A model generated the notes under the pieces. It was not told the DNA's origin. It worked only from the letters and a program-made list of their open reading frames with translations, and did no database searches. 54,888 nucleotides of DNA. Origin: Bifidobacteriaceae bacterium (lineage in GTDB: Bacteria > Actinomycetota > Actinomycetes > Actinomycetales > Bifidobacteriaceae). The stretch covers positions 1 to 54,888 of the forward strand of contig JALCQC010000016.1 in NCBI GenBank assembly GCA_022650895.1, in the 5' to 3' direction. Shown piece after piece: positions 1 through 7,861 of this stretch. A program made the translations under genes and the position numbers. Each line of letters opens with the position of its first letter. The first letter of the stretch is position 1.

Positions 1-1170
1 CAGGCGTGGAATCTTGGCTATGTGACGCCCCAGCCCCCGCAGCGCTTCAGTGACCAGACGGTTGCCGTGGTGGGCTCCGGTCCCGCGGGACTTTCCGCCG
101 CACAGCAGCTGACCCGCGCGGGCCACACGGTTGTCGTCTTCGAACGCGATGACGCCATCGGTGGACTTCTGCGCTATGGCATTCCCAACTTCAAGCTCGA
201 GAAGAAGCTCATAGACCAGCGCATCGAACAGATGACGGCCGAGGGAACCCGCTTCAAGACCGGCGTGGAAATCGGCAAGGACATCACCTGGGACGAGCTG
301 CGCACGCGCTTCGACGCCGTGGTCATCGCCACTGGTTCCACGGTTCCGCGCGACATCTCACTTCCCGGGCGTGAGCTCAAGGGCATCCACTTCGCCATGG
401 AGTACTTGCCCGACGCCACACGCCGCATCAATGGGGTGAAGCCGGTTCATGACATCGATGCGCGCGGCAAGAACGTCATCATCATCGGCGGCGGCGACAC
501 TGGTTCGGACTGCTTGGGAACCGCCTTGCGTCAGGGCGCGAAATCCGTGACCGTGCTTCAGATCATGCCGAAGGAGCCAAGCGAACGCCCGGACTCACAG
601 CCGTGGCCCACGTATGCACGCACCTATCAGAAGACGTCCTCCATGGAGGAGGGCGGCCAGTACCTCTATGACACCGATTCCGTGGAGTTCCTTTCGAAGG
701 CCGTTCCGGAAGGGACGACGGCTGACGTGTCACTTCCTCAAGATGTGGCTGCAGAGGGCTTCACGTCCGATGCCGAGGGAAATATCACCGGTCTGCGCGT
801 GGTTCACGTAGCGCCCGGTGAGAATGGTCCCTTCACCCGCGAGGAGGGCAGCGAACACATCCTTGACGCCGATCTGGTGCTGATCTCCGTCGGTTTCCTC
901 CACACGGACTCCGAGTCGCTGCTTCGCCAGCTGCCGGTGGAACTGGACGCACGTGGCAACATCTCACGTGACGCGCGGTTCGCCACGTCTCAGGACGGCG
1001 TCTTCGTCTGTGGCGATGCGGGGCGTGGGCAGAGTCTCGTGGTGTGGGCCATTTCCGAGGGCCGCAGTTGCGCCGCCGCCGTCGACGAATATCTCATGGG
1101 ATCCACCGAGCTGCCGAGCCCCATCACGGCGAATCAGCGACCCATGACGTTGCCGGTCACCGCCCGCTGA
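1..1170 (+). CDS. gltD: Glutamate synthase small (beta) subunit, 3' part
   Basis: This is the C-terminal part of the NADPH-dependent glutamate synthase beta subunit, which passes electrons from NADPH through FAD to the large subunit for making glutamate from glutamine and 2-oxoglutarate. The frame is open from the first base (QAWNLGY precedes the GTG at 22), so the gene starts outside the window and the GTG is not its start. A dinucleotide-binding motif VAVVGSGPAGLSAAQQL sits about 20 residues in, the GLLRYGIPNFKLEK segment follows, a second nucleotide-binding motif IIIGGGDTGSDC lies near residue 160, and CGDAGRGQSLVVWAISEGR closes the FAD fold. The N-terminal Fe-S cluster region lies outside the window. 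The large subunit gltB would be expected upstream. A hairpin begins at the stop codon. Confidence 0.93.
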   Translation, partial: QAWNLGYVTPQPPQRFSDQTVAVVGSGPAGLSAAQQLTRAGHTVVVFERDDAIGGLLRYGIPNFKLEKKLIDQRIEQMTAEGTRFKTGVEIGKDITWDELRTRFDAVVIATGSTVPRDISLPGRELKGIHFAMEYLPDATRRINGVKPVHDIDARGKNVIIIGGGDTGSDCLGTALRQGAKSVTVLQIMPKEPSERPDSQPWPTYARTYQKTSSMEEGGQYLYDTDSVEFLSKAVPEGTTADVSLPQDVAAEGFTSDAEGNITGLRVVHVAPGENGPFTREEGSEHILDADLVLISVGFLHTDSESLLRQLPVELDARGNISRDARFATSQDGVFVCGDAGRGQSLVVWAISEGRSCAAAVDEYLMGSTELPSPITANQRPMTLPVTAR

Positions 1171-1204
1171 GAAAGTCCGAACTCCCTGAGTCTGGACTTT
1201 CTCA
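1168..1204 (+). terminator. Hairpin at the gltD stop, possible terminator
   Basis: TGAGAAAGTCC (1168-1178) and GGACTTTCTCA (1194-1204) form a perfect 11-bp stem with a 15-base loop, and the left arm includes the gltD stop codon. There is no T-run after it. A second copy of the right arm, AGTCCGGACTT, follows at 1204-1214 and could pair with the left arm instead, so two structures compete. Confidence 0.5.
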
Positions 1205-1304
1205 GTCCGGACTTCACGGCGTTGCCGCACTTCGCGTCACTGCACGCGGTACTCTGGAATCATTTGGTACACCCGTGAGCGAACACGCCCTTTCGAGGAG
1301 GTAA

Positions 1305-1775
1305 ATGGTGACAAATCGAGCACAACGCAGAGCTAACAACAGGTCGGCCCGGAGAAATGGTACGGATTCGACGCGGCCGGAAGCGACTCGCAGCGCCACT
1401 GATCAGGCACGTTTCAACCGTCACGCCGATCGCGTGGCATCGGGCAAAGGGGAGTGGAAGCCTGGCCGCGTGGATGCGGACGGTGACGTTATCTCCACAG
1501 AATCGGCGGCTTCTTCTTCCAAGGAACAATCGCAGGTCATCAACCCCACTCTTTCCAGAAAACGCACGTGGCGCGACTGGATGCGATTCGCCAGCTGGGT
1601 CCTCATCGTGGTGTCGGCTCTCGCTTTCCTCATCGTGATGTGGATTCCGAACCTGCCGATGTGGGCCATCATCACTGTGTCGGCGATTTTCGCAGTCGGT
1701 GTTCTAAGCCTGTTCGTCGTCCGTGGCGACAGTGATAAGAACCCTTACGTCGACGAGAACGGAACCGCCGTATGA
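1305..1775 (+). CDS. Small membrane protein of unknown function
   Basis: I do not recognise a named family. The 156-residue product begins with about 90 polar, basic-rich residues (RAQRRANNRSARRN near the start). Two hydrophobic segments follow, around residues 95-112 (WVLIVVSALAFLIVMWI) and 118-138 (MWAIITVSAIFAVGVLSLFVV), then a short charged tail. It is therefore probably a two-pass inner-membrane protein with a long cytoplasmic N-terminus. A strong AGGAGG lies at 1296-1301. It is 3 bases from the ATG at 1305 and 6 bases from the GTG at 1308, so either may be used. The stop overlaps the start of the glycogen synthase gene (ATGA at 1772-1775), which implies translational coupling. The function is not known from sequence. 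Confidence 0.8.
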   Translation: MVTNRAQRRANNRSARRNGTDSTRPEATRSATDQARFNRHADRVASGKGEWKPGRVDADGDVISTESAASSSKEQSQVINPTLSRKRTWRDWMRFASWVLIVVSALAFLIVMWIPNLPMWAIITVSAIFAVGVLSLFVVRGDSDKNPYVDENGTAV

Positions 1776-3028
1776 GCGGCCTCGCGGTCGACCTCATCAC
1801 GCGTGAATACCCCCCACATGTCTACGGTGGCGCGGGCGTCCACGTGAATGAGTTGTCAAAGGTCCTCGCCGATCATGCGGAGGTCACGGTGAGAGCCTTC
1901 GATGGCCCCCGCACCGAGGCTGAGCTTGCGAAGTACGAGCGCGCAACCGCCAACGGTTCCCTCAAGGTCCGTGGGTATTCGGTTCCCACTGAACTCTCTG
2001 ACGCCAATGCGGCGCTGCAGACCTTTGGGGTTGATCTTCAGATCGCGCGCGACGTCGACGCCGACATCGTTCATTCTCACACCTGGTACGCCTGCTTGGC
2101 GGGACGGCTCGCCTCCCAACTCCACGGCATTCCTCATGTGATCACCGCGCACAGTCTTGAGCCCTTCCGTCCATGGAAGGCAGAACAGCTCGGTGGTGGC
2201 TACAAGCTCAGCTCCTGGGCCGAGAAGGACGCCTACGAGTCGGCGGACGGTGTGATCGCAGTGTCGGCGGGAATGAAGAAGGACATCCTGACCGCATACC
2301 CCGCCGTGGACCCGGACAAGGTCTTCGTGGTGCACAACGGCATTGATATCACTGACTTCACCCTGCCTGCCGCCGACGCGGACGCGTGGAAGGTCTTCGA
2401 CCGCTACGGGATAGATCGCAACGCACCGACATTGTTGTTCGTAGGGCGCATCACCCGTCAAAAGGGATTGCCGTACCTTCTTGACGCTCTGGGCGTCATC
2501 GATCCGAGCATCCAGGTTGTGCTGTGTGCGGGAGCTCCCGACACCAAGGAAATTGCCGATCACGTGCGTTCTCAGTTCGCGCACCTCAATGAAACCCGCG
2601 GCAACGTCATCTGGATCGAGGAGATGCTGCCGCACGAGCAGTTGGTGGCTCTGGAACATGGCTGCGACGTCTTCGTCTGCCCGTCCATCTACGAGCCTCT
2701 TGGCATCGTCAATCTTGAGGCGATGGCCTGCGGACTGCCTGTGGTCGCGAGCGCAACAGGAGGCATTCCAGAGGTCGTTGTTGACGGCGAGACCGGCTGG
2801 CTCGTTCCTCTGGAACAGATGAGAGATGGAACCGGCACGCTCCTCCATCCCGACGATTTCGTTCACGACATGGCCGCCGCCATCGAGGAGGCCTTCTCCG
2901 ATCCCGACCGTGCCCGGGCGAGAGGTGAGGCCGGATTCGCTCGTGCACGTGATCATTTCGCGTGGGCATCGATTGCACAAAGAACAATGGATGTGTATGA
3001 GAAGGTGCTGGGCGGTTTCAACGACTGA
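1772..3028 (+). CDS. glgA: Glycogen synthase, actinobacterial GT4 type
   Basis: This is a retaining glycosyltransferase that extends alpha-1,4-glucan from a nucleotide-sugar donor, or makes maltose-1-phosphate as the closely related GlgM does. It would act in the cytoplasm in storage polysaccharide synthesis. The 418 residues match the short actinobacterial class. The N-terminal EYPPHVYGGAGVHV (about residue 13) is the acceptor-side glycine motif. HSHTWYACLAG and ITAHSLEPFRPWK follow. The C-terminal half has the donor-binding FVGRITRQKG and the EPLGIVNLEAMACGLP motif near residue 307, whose two Glu residues mark the GT4/GT5 fold. The start overlaps the preceding membrane protein gene by four bases. 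No other glycogen gene is nearby, so donor choice (ADP- or UDP-glucose) is not settled here. Confidence 0.9.
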   Translation: MSGLAVDLITREYPPHVYGGAGVHVNELSKVLADHAEVTVRAFDGPRTEAELAKYERATANGSLKVRGYSVPTELSDANAALQTFGVDLQIARDVDADIVHSHTWYACLAGRLASQLHGIPHVITAHSLEPFRPWKAEQLGGGYKLSSWAEKDAYESADGVIAVSAGMKKDILTAYPAVDPDKVFVVHNGIDITDFTLPAADADAWKVFDRYGIDRNAPTLLFVGRITRQKGLPYLLDALGVIDPSIQVVLCAGAPDTKEIADHVRSQFAHLNETRGNVIWIEEMLPHEQLVALEHGCDVFVCPSIYEPLGIVNLEAMACGLPVVASATGGIPEVVVDGETGWLVPLEQMRDGTGTLLHPDDFVHDMAAAIEEAFSDPDRARARGEAGFARARDHFAWASIAQRTMDVYEKVLGGFND

Positions 3029-3060
3029 AAAATGAGAGTGAAAGAGTGAAGGGTTCATCC

Positions 3061-3900
3061 ATGCAGAGGGACGAGAGCACACCGGCGATTGACGTCAAGA
3101 ACATCGAATTCAGACGGAATCGCCGTGTCATTCTCTCTGACGTGAATCTACGCATCGAGCCGGGGGAGCGCTGGGTCATCTTCGGTCCCAACGGAATCGG
3201 CAAGTCCACGCTTGTCTCGATGATGGCGGCGCGACTGTTTCCCAGCAAGGGAACGATCGACATTCTCGGCAACCGCCTTGGGCGGGTCGATGTCTTCTCG
3301 TTGCGTCCGCTCATCGGTTTGGCGTCCGAGGAGCTCGCGAAGCTTTTCCCGCCGCGTGAGGACCCTCTCGACGCTGTCGTGACTGCAGGAACCGGAGTAA
3401 CCGGACGGTGGCGTGACACCTACACTCAGGAACAGACCGACAAGGCCCGCGGGCTCCTCGAACGTTTCGGCGTCGGCTACCTTGAAGGCAAGCAGATGTG
3501 GCAGCTGAGCGCGGGGGAGACTTCCCGTGTCCTCATCGCCCGTGCCCTCATGAACGATCCCAAGCTTCTCATTCTTGACGAACCCACCACGGGATTGGAT
3601 CTCGGTGCGCGCGAGCAGGTCATTTCCACGCTGAACGAGATCGGTATGGAGGATTCCTCTCGCGCGGCGGTTCTGGTGACGCACCGGCTCGAGGAGATTC
3701 CCCAAGGCTTTGGAAACATCGCCCTGCTGGGAAGGACAGACAGTAATCCGGATCGAGCCGGCAGAAATCCGGCCCCGGGAACCGTCGTGTTCCGCGGTCC
3801 CATCGAGGACGGTCTGACGGACGAGTGGCTGAGAGCACTTTTCGGCATGGACCTGCATGTCTCCCACATCGCAGGGCGTTGGAACGCCTTCGTGAACTAG
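3061..3900 (+). CDS. Lone ABC ATP-binding protein
   Basis: This is a 279-residue ABC ATPase. Walker A GPNGIGKST is at residues 42-50, the signature reads LSAGE (149-153) instead of LSGGQ, Walker B LLILDE ends at Asp173-Glu174, and the H-loop His is residue 208. All catalytic residues are present, so it should hydrolyse ATP. It lies 32 bases after glgA, but no permease or binding protein is adjacent, so its partner is unknown. It resembles the group of stand-alone ATPases related to ModF/YlmA, but I give no substrate. I chose the ATG at 3061 because AAGGG at 3049-3053 sits 7 bases before it. The GTG at 3046 would add five residues and has a poorer ribosome site. Confidence 0.85.
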   Translation: MQRDESTPAIDVKNIEFRRNRRVILSDVNLRIEPGERWVIFGPNGIGKSTLVSMMAARLFPSKGTIDILGNRLGRVDVFSLRPLIGLASEELAKLFPPREDPLDAVVTAGTGVTGRWRDTYTQEQTDKARGLLERFGVGYLEGKQMWQLSAGETSRVLIARALMNDPKLLILDEPTTGLDLGAREQVISTLNEIGMEDSSRAAVLVTHRLEEIPQGFGNIALLGRTDSNPDRAGRNPAPGTVVFRGPIEDGLTDEWLRALFGMDLHVSHIAGRWNAFVN

Positions 3901-3943
3901 ATTCCTTGAGCAGCTGTCCTCTGGGGCCTCTCACCCTGTTAGT

Positions 3944-3969
3944 AGTTAGGTTGCCCTAGTCATCTAACT
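3944..3969. promoter_or_regulatory. Inverted repeat in exporter leader
   Basis: AGTTAG (3944-3949) and CTAACT (3964-3969) form a dyad with a 14-base spacer. It is one of several TTAG/CTAA elements in the 232-base gap between 3901 and 4132. It may be a repressor operator for the exporter pair. No regulator gene is adjacent. Confidence 0.35.
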
Positions 3970-4017
3970 GTGTTAGCATTCCAACTGCTTCCCTTTTTCG
4001 CCGCGAGAGTAACGTAA

Positions 4018-4025
4018 TTAGCTAA
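4018..4025. promoter_or_regulatory. TTAGCTAA palindrome in exporter leader
   Basis: TTAGCTAA is a perfect 8-bp palindrome about 110 bases upstream of the first exporter gene. Its right side (GCTAAC at 4021-4026) can also pair with GTTAGC at 3972-3977. It fits a cluster of TTAG-type half sites. Confidence 0.3.
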
Positions 4026-4049
4026 CGCTGTTTGGGGAGGGGAGGAGAG

Positions 4050-4066
4050 TAACCTCTTACAGGTTA
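4050..4066. promoter_or_regulatory. TAACCT-N5-AGGTTA dyad before exporter
   Basis: TAACCT (4050-4055) and AGGTTA (4061-4066) form a perfect 17-bp dyad with a 5-base centre. It is 67 bases upstream of the first exporter ATG. The size and symmetry suit a dimeric MarR- or TetR-class repressor. Confidence 0.4.
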
Positions 4067-4132
4067 AATCCTCAGAATAATTTTGAACGTCGGGCGTCCT
4101 TGGTTGGCGCCATCAGCTGATAGGGGTAGTGC

Positions 4133-5896
4133 ATGCTGCGAATATTGTCACGTTATCTGCGGCCGTACTGGTTACAGGTGACGATTCTCGTCATCTTCCA
4201 GGTCGCGCAGGCGTGTCTCAATCTGTACTTGCCGAATCTTCAGGCTGACATCATCAACAATGGTGTCGCCGCCGGAGATCAGGACAAGATCTACCAGATT
4301 GGGTGGGAGATGATCGGTGTCGCCGGACTGCAGATCGTAGCGCAGGTGGCGGCCGTCATCATCTCGGCAAGGATTGCAATGAGACTGGGCTACGAGGTCC
4401 GCAGGGACTTCTTCGGTTCCGTTGAGAGCTTCAGCCTCAGCGAGATGGAGAAATTCTCGGCAGGTTCCCTCGTCACCCGCGTCACCAACGACGTCCAGCA
4501 GGTTCAGCAGACCACCTATCAGACGCTGCTCATCATTCTTCAGGCTCCCGTGATGTTCATCGGCGGCCTCATCATGGCCGTCCAGCAGGACGGACCGCTG
4601 ACATGGTCCCTCGCCATCATTCTGCCCGTCATCGTCATCATCGCCTTGGTGCTGATGAGCCGCATGGGTCCGCTGTTTGCCAAGCTGCAGGACCGTTTGG
4701 ATTCGCTGAACCGCATCGTTCGCGAGCAGATTGCCGGCGTCCGCGTCATTCGCGCCTTCACGCGCGAGAAGACGGAAGAGAAGCGCTTCGACGTGGCGAA
4801 TACCTCCATGTATAAGGTCCTGGTCTCGGTCGGTCGCCTCATGAGCATGATGATCCCCCTCATCTTCTTCATGGTGAACATGTCGAACCTCGCCATCATG
4901 TGGTTCGGCGGCAAGCGCATCGACGCCGGTGAGATGCAGATCGGTTCGTTGCAGGCCTTCATCCAATACCTCATGATCATCCTCATGGGTATCATGATGG
5001 CGGCGATGATGTCGGTGATGCTTCCCCGTGCATCGGTTTCCGCAAAGCGCATCACCAAGGTCCTTGATACCGAATCGGACATCAAGGCGCCGGAGCATCC
5101 TTACTGGCAGGGAACACCTGCAGGAAAGCTCGAGTTCAAGGACGTCAGCTTCCGGTACCCGGGTGCCGAGGAACCGATTCTCTCCCATATCAGCTTCACC
5201 GCACAGCCGGGACAGACCACGGCCTTCATTGGTTCCACCGGTTCTGGAAAGTCGTCTCTTCTCCGTTTGGCGATGAGAATGTTCGATGTCACCGAGGGAC
5301 AGGTTCTTCTTGACGGACACGACTTGCGCGAATACGATCCCGATCAGCTCGCCACGGTCTTCGGCCCCGTTCCTCAGAAGGCGATGCTCTTCTCCGGAAC
5401 CATTCGCTCGAATCTGCGCTATGGCAAGCAGGACGCCACGGAAGAGGAGATGTGGGAGGCGCTGCGCGTCGCTCAGGCAGACGACTTCGTCCGTGAGATC
5501 CCAGAAGGGCTGGATGCGCCCGTTGCTCAGGGTGGCACCAATTTCTCTGGTGGACAGAAGCAGCGTCTCTGCATGGCGAGAGCGATCATCCGTCAGCCAC
5601 GCGTGTACAGTTTCGACGATTCGTTCTCCGCTCTCGACATGGCGACGGACCGCAAGCTGCGTGCCGCTCTCAAGCCGGTGACCACCGAGGCAACTGTTCT
5701 ACTGGTGGCCCAACGTGCCGCCTCCATCCGGGACGCCGATCAGATTCTGGTGCTCGACTCTGGCCGCATCGTCGGCCGAGGAACGCACGACGAGCTGATG
5801 CAGACCTGCGAAACCTACAAGGAAATCGTCGATTCGCAGGGCGGTCAAGGCCCCGATGTCGAAGACTTAAGCATTGACGAGAAGGGAGGACGCTGA
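4133..5896 (+). CDS. ABC exporter subunit with degenerate ATP site
   Basis: This is a half-transporter of 587 residues. A six-helix transmembrane domain fills residues 1 to about 320, followed by one ATPase domain. Walker A GSTGSGKSS is at 367-375 and the FSGGQ signature at 471-475. The Walker B region reads YSFDDSFSALD, so Asp496 replaces the catalytic Glu, and the H-loop reads VAQRAAS with Gln527 instead of His. These two changes are the hallmark of the degenerate subunit of heterodimeric exporters such as TM287/288, so one of the two ATP sites should hydrolyse poorly. The partner gene follows after one base. A ribosome site AGGGG is at 4122-4126. The dyad-rich leader suggests regulated expression, and the likely role is drug or lipid-like substrate efflux. 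The substrate is not readable from sequence. Confidence 0.92.
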   Translation: MLRILSRYLRPYWLQVTILVIFQVAQACLNLYLPNLQADIINNGVAAGDQDKIYQIGWEMIGVAGLQIVAQVAAVIISARIAMRLGYEVRRDFFGSVESFSLSEMEKFSAGSLVTRVTNDVQQVQQTTYQTLLIILQAPVMFIGGLIMAVQQDGPLTWSLAIILPVIVIIALVLMSRMGPLFAKLQDRLDSLNRIVREQIAGVRVIRAFTREKTEEKRFDVANTSMYKVLVSVGRLMSMMIPLIFFMVNMSNLAIMWFGGKRIDAGEMQIGSLQAFIQYLMIILMGIMMAAMMSVMLPRASVSAKRITKVLDTESDIKAPEHPYWQGTPAGKLEFKDVSFRYPGAEEPILSHISFTAQPGQTTAFIGSTGSGKSSLLRLAMRMFDVTEGQVLLDGHDLREYDPDQLATVFGPVPQKAMLFSGTIRSNLRYGKQDATEEEMWEALRVAQADDFVREIPEGLDAPVAQGGTNFSGGQKQRLCMARAIIRQPRVYSFDDSFSALDMATDRKLRAALKPVTTEATVLLVAQRAASIRDADQILVLDSGRIVGRGTHDELMQTCETYKEIVDSQGGQGPDVEDLSIDEKGGR

Positions 5897-5897
5897 T

Positions 5898-7856
5898 ATG
5901 CCAGGTCCAAACAGGCAATTGAAGTCGGCACCTGCCGCACTTTCAAAGAAGGAACGCAATCAGAGCCTCAGACGTTTGATGGGGTACCTGCTCAGCGAGA
6001 AGCTGAAGGTCGTCCTCATGCTGTTCTGCGGCGCCGCCAGTGTGTTCCTCATCGTTCTCGGCCCCAAGATCATGGGACAGGGAACCAACGTTCTCTTCGC
6101 CGGAATCCTCGGCAAGATGTTGCTTGCCGCAGGAGTGCCGGTCGGAACCCCGACGGATCAGATCGTCAAGGCCCTGCAAGCTCAGGGTCAGGGAAGCCTC
6201 GCCTCCATGGTGAGCACCATGAACGTCACAGTGGGTGAGGGGATTGACTGGAACTGGTTCGCCATCATCCTAGTCATCACCGCCGCTGTCTACCTTGTCT
6301 CGATCCTGCTACGTCTGGTGCAGAACTTCATCATGACACGCGTGGTCTCCGACACCGTGTATCTCATGCGCCGTCAGATCGAGGACAAGCTCAACCACCT
6401 GCCGCTCAAGTACTTCGACCGCGTGCCGCGTGGAGAGGTCATGAGCCGTACCACGAACGACGTCGACAACATCGCTCAGACGCTTCAGCAGGTACTGGGC
6501 GAGCTACTGTTCTCCACCTTCCAATTCGTTGGAACCTTCATCATGATGCTCACCATCTCTCCGCTGCTGACCCTCGTCGCGTTCATCGTGATCCCCGTCA
6601 TGGCTGTTGTCTCGATCTTCATCATGAGGAAGGCTCAGCCGAACTTCACCCGTCAGTGGGAGAAGACGGGCAACCTCAACTCCAACGTCGAGGAGATGTT
6701 CTCGGGGCACCTGGTGGTTCGTGCCTACGGACAACAGGAGAACGCAAAGGGCACTTTCGAGGGCCATAACAAGGGGCTCTACGACGTCAGCTACAAGGCG
6801 CAGTCCTTCTCCGGCCTCATCAATCCCTCCACAGGATTCTTCGGTAACCTCATGTTCGTTCTCGTCGCCGTTCTCGGTGGCGTGCGCGTCCTCAACGGCA
6901 GCCTCACCCTCGGTGACCTGCAGGCCTTCACGCAGTATTCGCGTCAGCTGTCACAGCCTCTCGGCCAGATCGCTTCCATGACAACGGTTCTGCAGAGCTC
7001 TTTGGCGTCTTCGAAGCGTGTCTTCGAATTCCTCGACGAGGAAGAGGAAGTCGCGGATACGAAGAACCCTGTCACCATTCCGGCAAAGGAGGATGGCGGT
7101 ATCGACGGTCATGTGGCCTTCAACAACGTGAGCTTCTCCTACGATCCGAAGGAACCTCTCATCGAGGATCTTTCCATGCAGGCGCAGCCAGGACAGACGG
7201 TGGCAATCGTCGGTCCCACCGGTGCGGGAAAGACCACGCTGGTGAATTTGCTCATGCGCTTCTATGAGATTCAGGGAGGCTCCATCACCATAGATGGCGT
7301 CGACACCAAACAGATGACGCGTGAGAACCTGCGATCCCACTTCGGCATGGTGTTGCAGGACACCTGGCTCTTCGATGGAACGATTCGCGAGAACCTTCTC
7401 TATGGAATCCGAAAGGGACAGGCCGTCAGCGAGGAGCGGATGATCGAGGCCGCCAAGGCGACGCACGTGGACGATTTCGTCCGGCGGCTGCCACAGGGTT
7501 ACGACACCGTGATGAGTGAAGACAGCTCCGAACTCTCCCAAGGAGAGCGCCAGCTGATCACCATCTGCCGCGCCTTCCTTGCAGACCCCGATATCCTCAT
7601 TCTCGACGAGGCCACCAGCTCCGTGGATACGCGTACGGAAATGTTGGTGCAGCAAGCCATGAACGCTCTGCGGCAGAACCGCACCAGCTTCGTGATCGCG
7701 CACCGCCTCTCCACCATTCGCGACGCCGACCTCATCCTCGTGGTCAACCATGGCTCTATTGTGGAGCAGGGTAATCATGATGAGCTGCTGGCCGCCGATG
7801 GCGCCTACGCGAAGCTCTATAACTCCCAGTTCACTGGGGCAGCCGAAGAGGAGTAA
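5898..7856 (+). CDS. ABC exporter subunit with intact ATP site
   Basis: This is the partner half-transporter. With the ATG at 5898 it has 652 residues. GGGAGGA at 5884-5890 supports this start over an in-frame TTG at 5874. A membrane domain with a long extracytoplasmic stretch after the first helix precedes the ATPase domain. Walker A GPTGAGKTT is at 439-447, the signature is LSQGE (546-550), Walker B ends at Asp570-Glu571 and the H-loop His is 602, so the catalytic residues on this chain are all present. Together with the preceding subunit it should form one exporter with one competent and one degenerate nucleotide site. trmI starts 5 bases after the stop and may be co-transcribed. Confidence 0.92.
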   Translation: MPGPNRQLKSAPAALSKKERNQSLRRLMGYLLSEKLKVVLMLFCGAASVFLIVLGPKIMGQGTNVLFAGILGKMLLAAGVPVGTPTDQIVKALQAQGQGSLASMVSTMNVTVGEGIDWNWFAIILVITAAVYLVSILLRLVQNFIMTRVVSDTVYLMRRQIEDKLNHLPLKYFDRVPRGEVMSRTTNDVDNIAQTLQQVLGELLFSTFQFVGTFIMMLTISPLLTLVAFIVIPVMAVVSIFIMRKAQPNFTRQWEKTGNLNSNVEEMFSGHLVVRAYGQQENAKGTFEGHNKGLYDVSYKAQSFSGLINPSTGFFGNLMFVLVAVLGGVRVLNGSLTLGDLQAFTQYSRQLSQPLGQIASMTTVLQSSLASSKRVFEFLDEEEEVADTKNPVTIPAKEDGGIDGHVAFNNVSFSYDPKEPLIEDLSMQAQPGQTVAIVGPTGAGKTTLVNLLMRFYEIQGGSITIDGVDTKQMTRENLRSHFGMVLQDTWLFDGTIRENLLYGIRKGQAVSEERMIEAAKATHVDDFVRRLPQGYDTVMSEDSSELSQGERQLITICRAFLADPDILILDEATSSVDTRTEMLVQQAMNALRQNRTSFVIAHRLSTIRDADLILVVNHGSIVEQGNHDELLAADGAYAKLYNSQFTGAAEEE

Positions 7857-7861
7857 ACATT

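Noticed and set aside
1856-3082. 408-codon open frame on the minus strand opposite glgA
   Set aside because: It covers glgA in antisense, spans the next gene start and has no family features.
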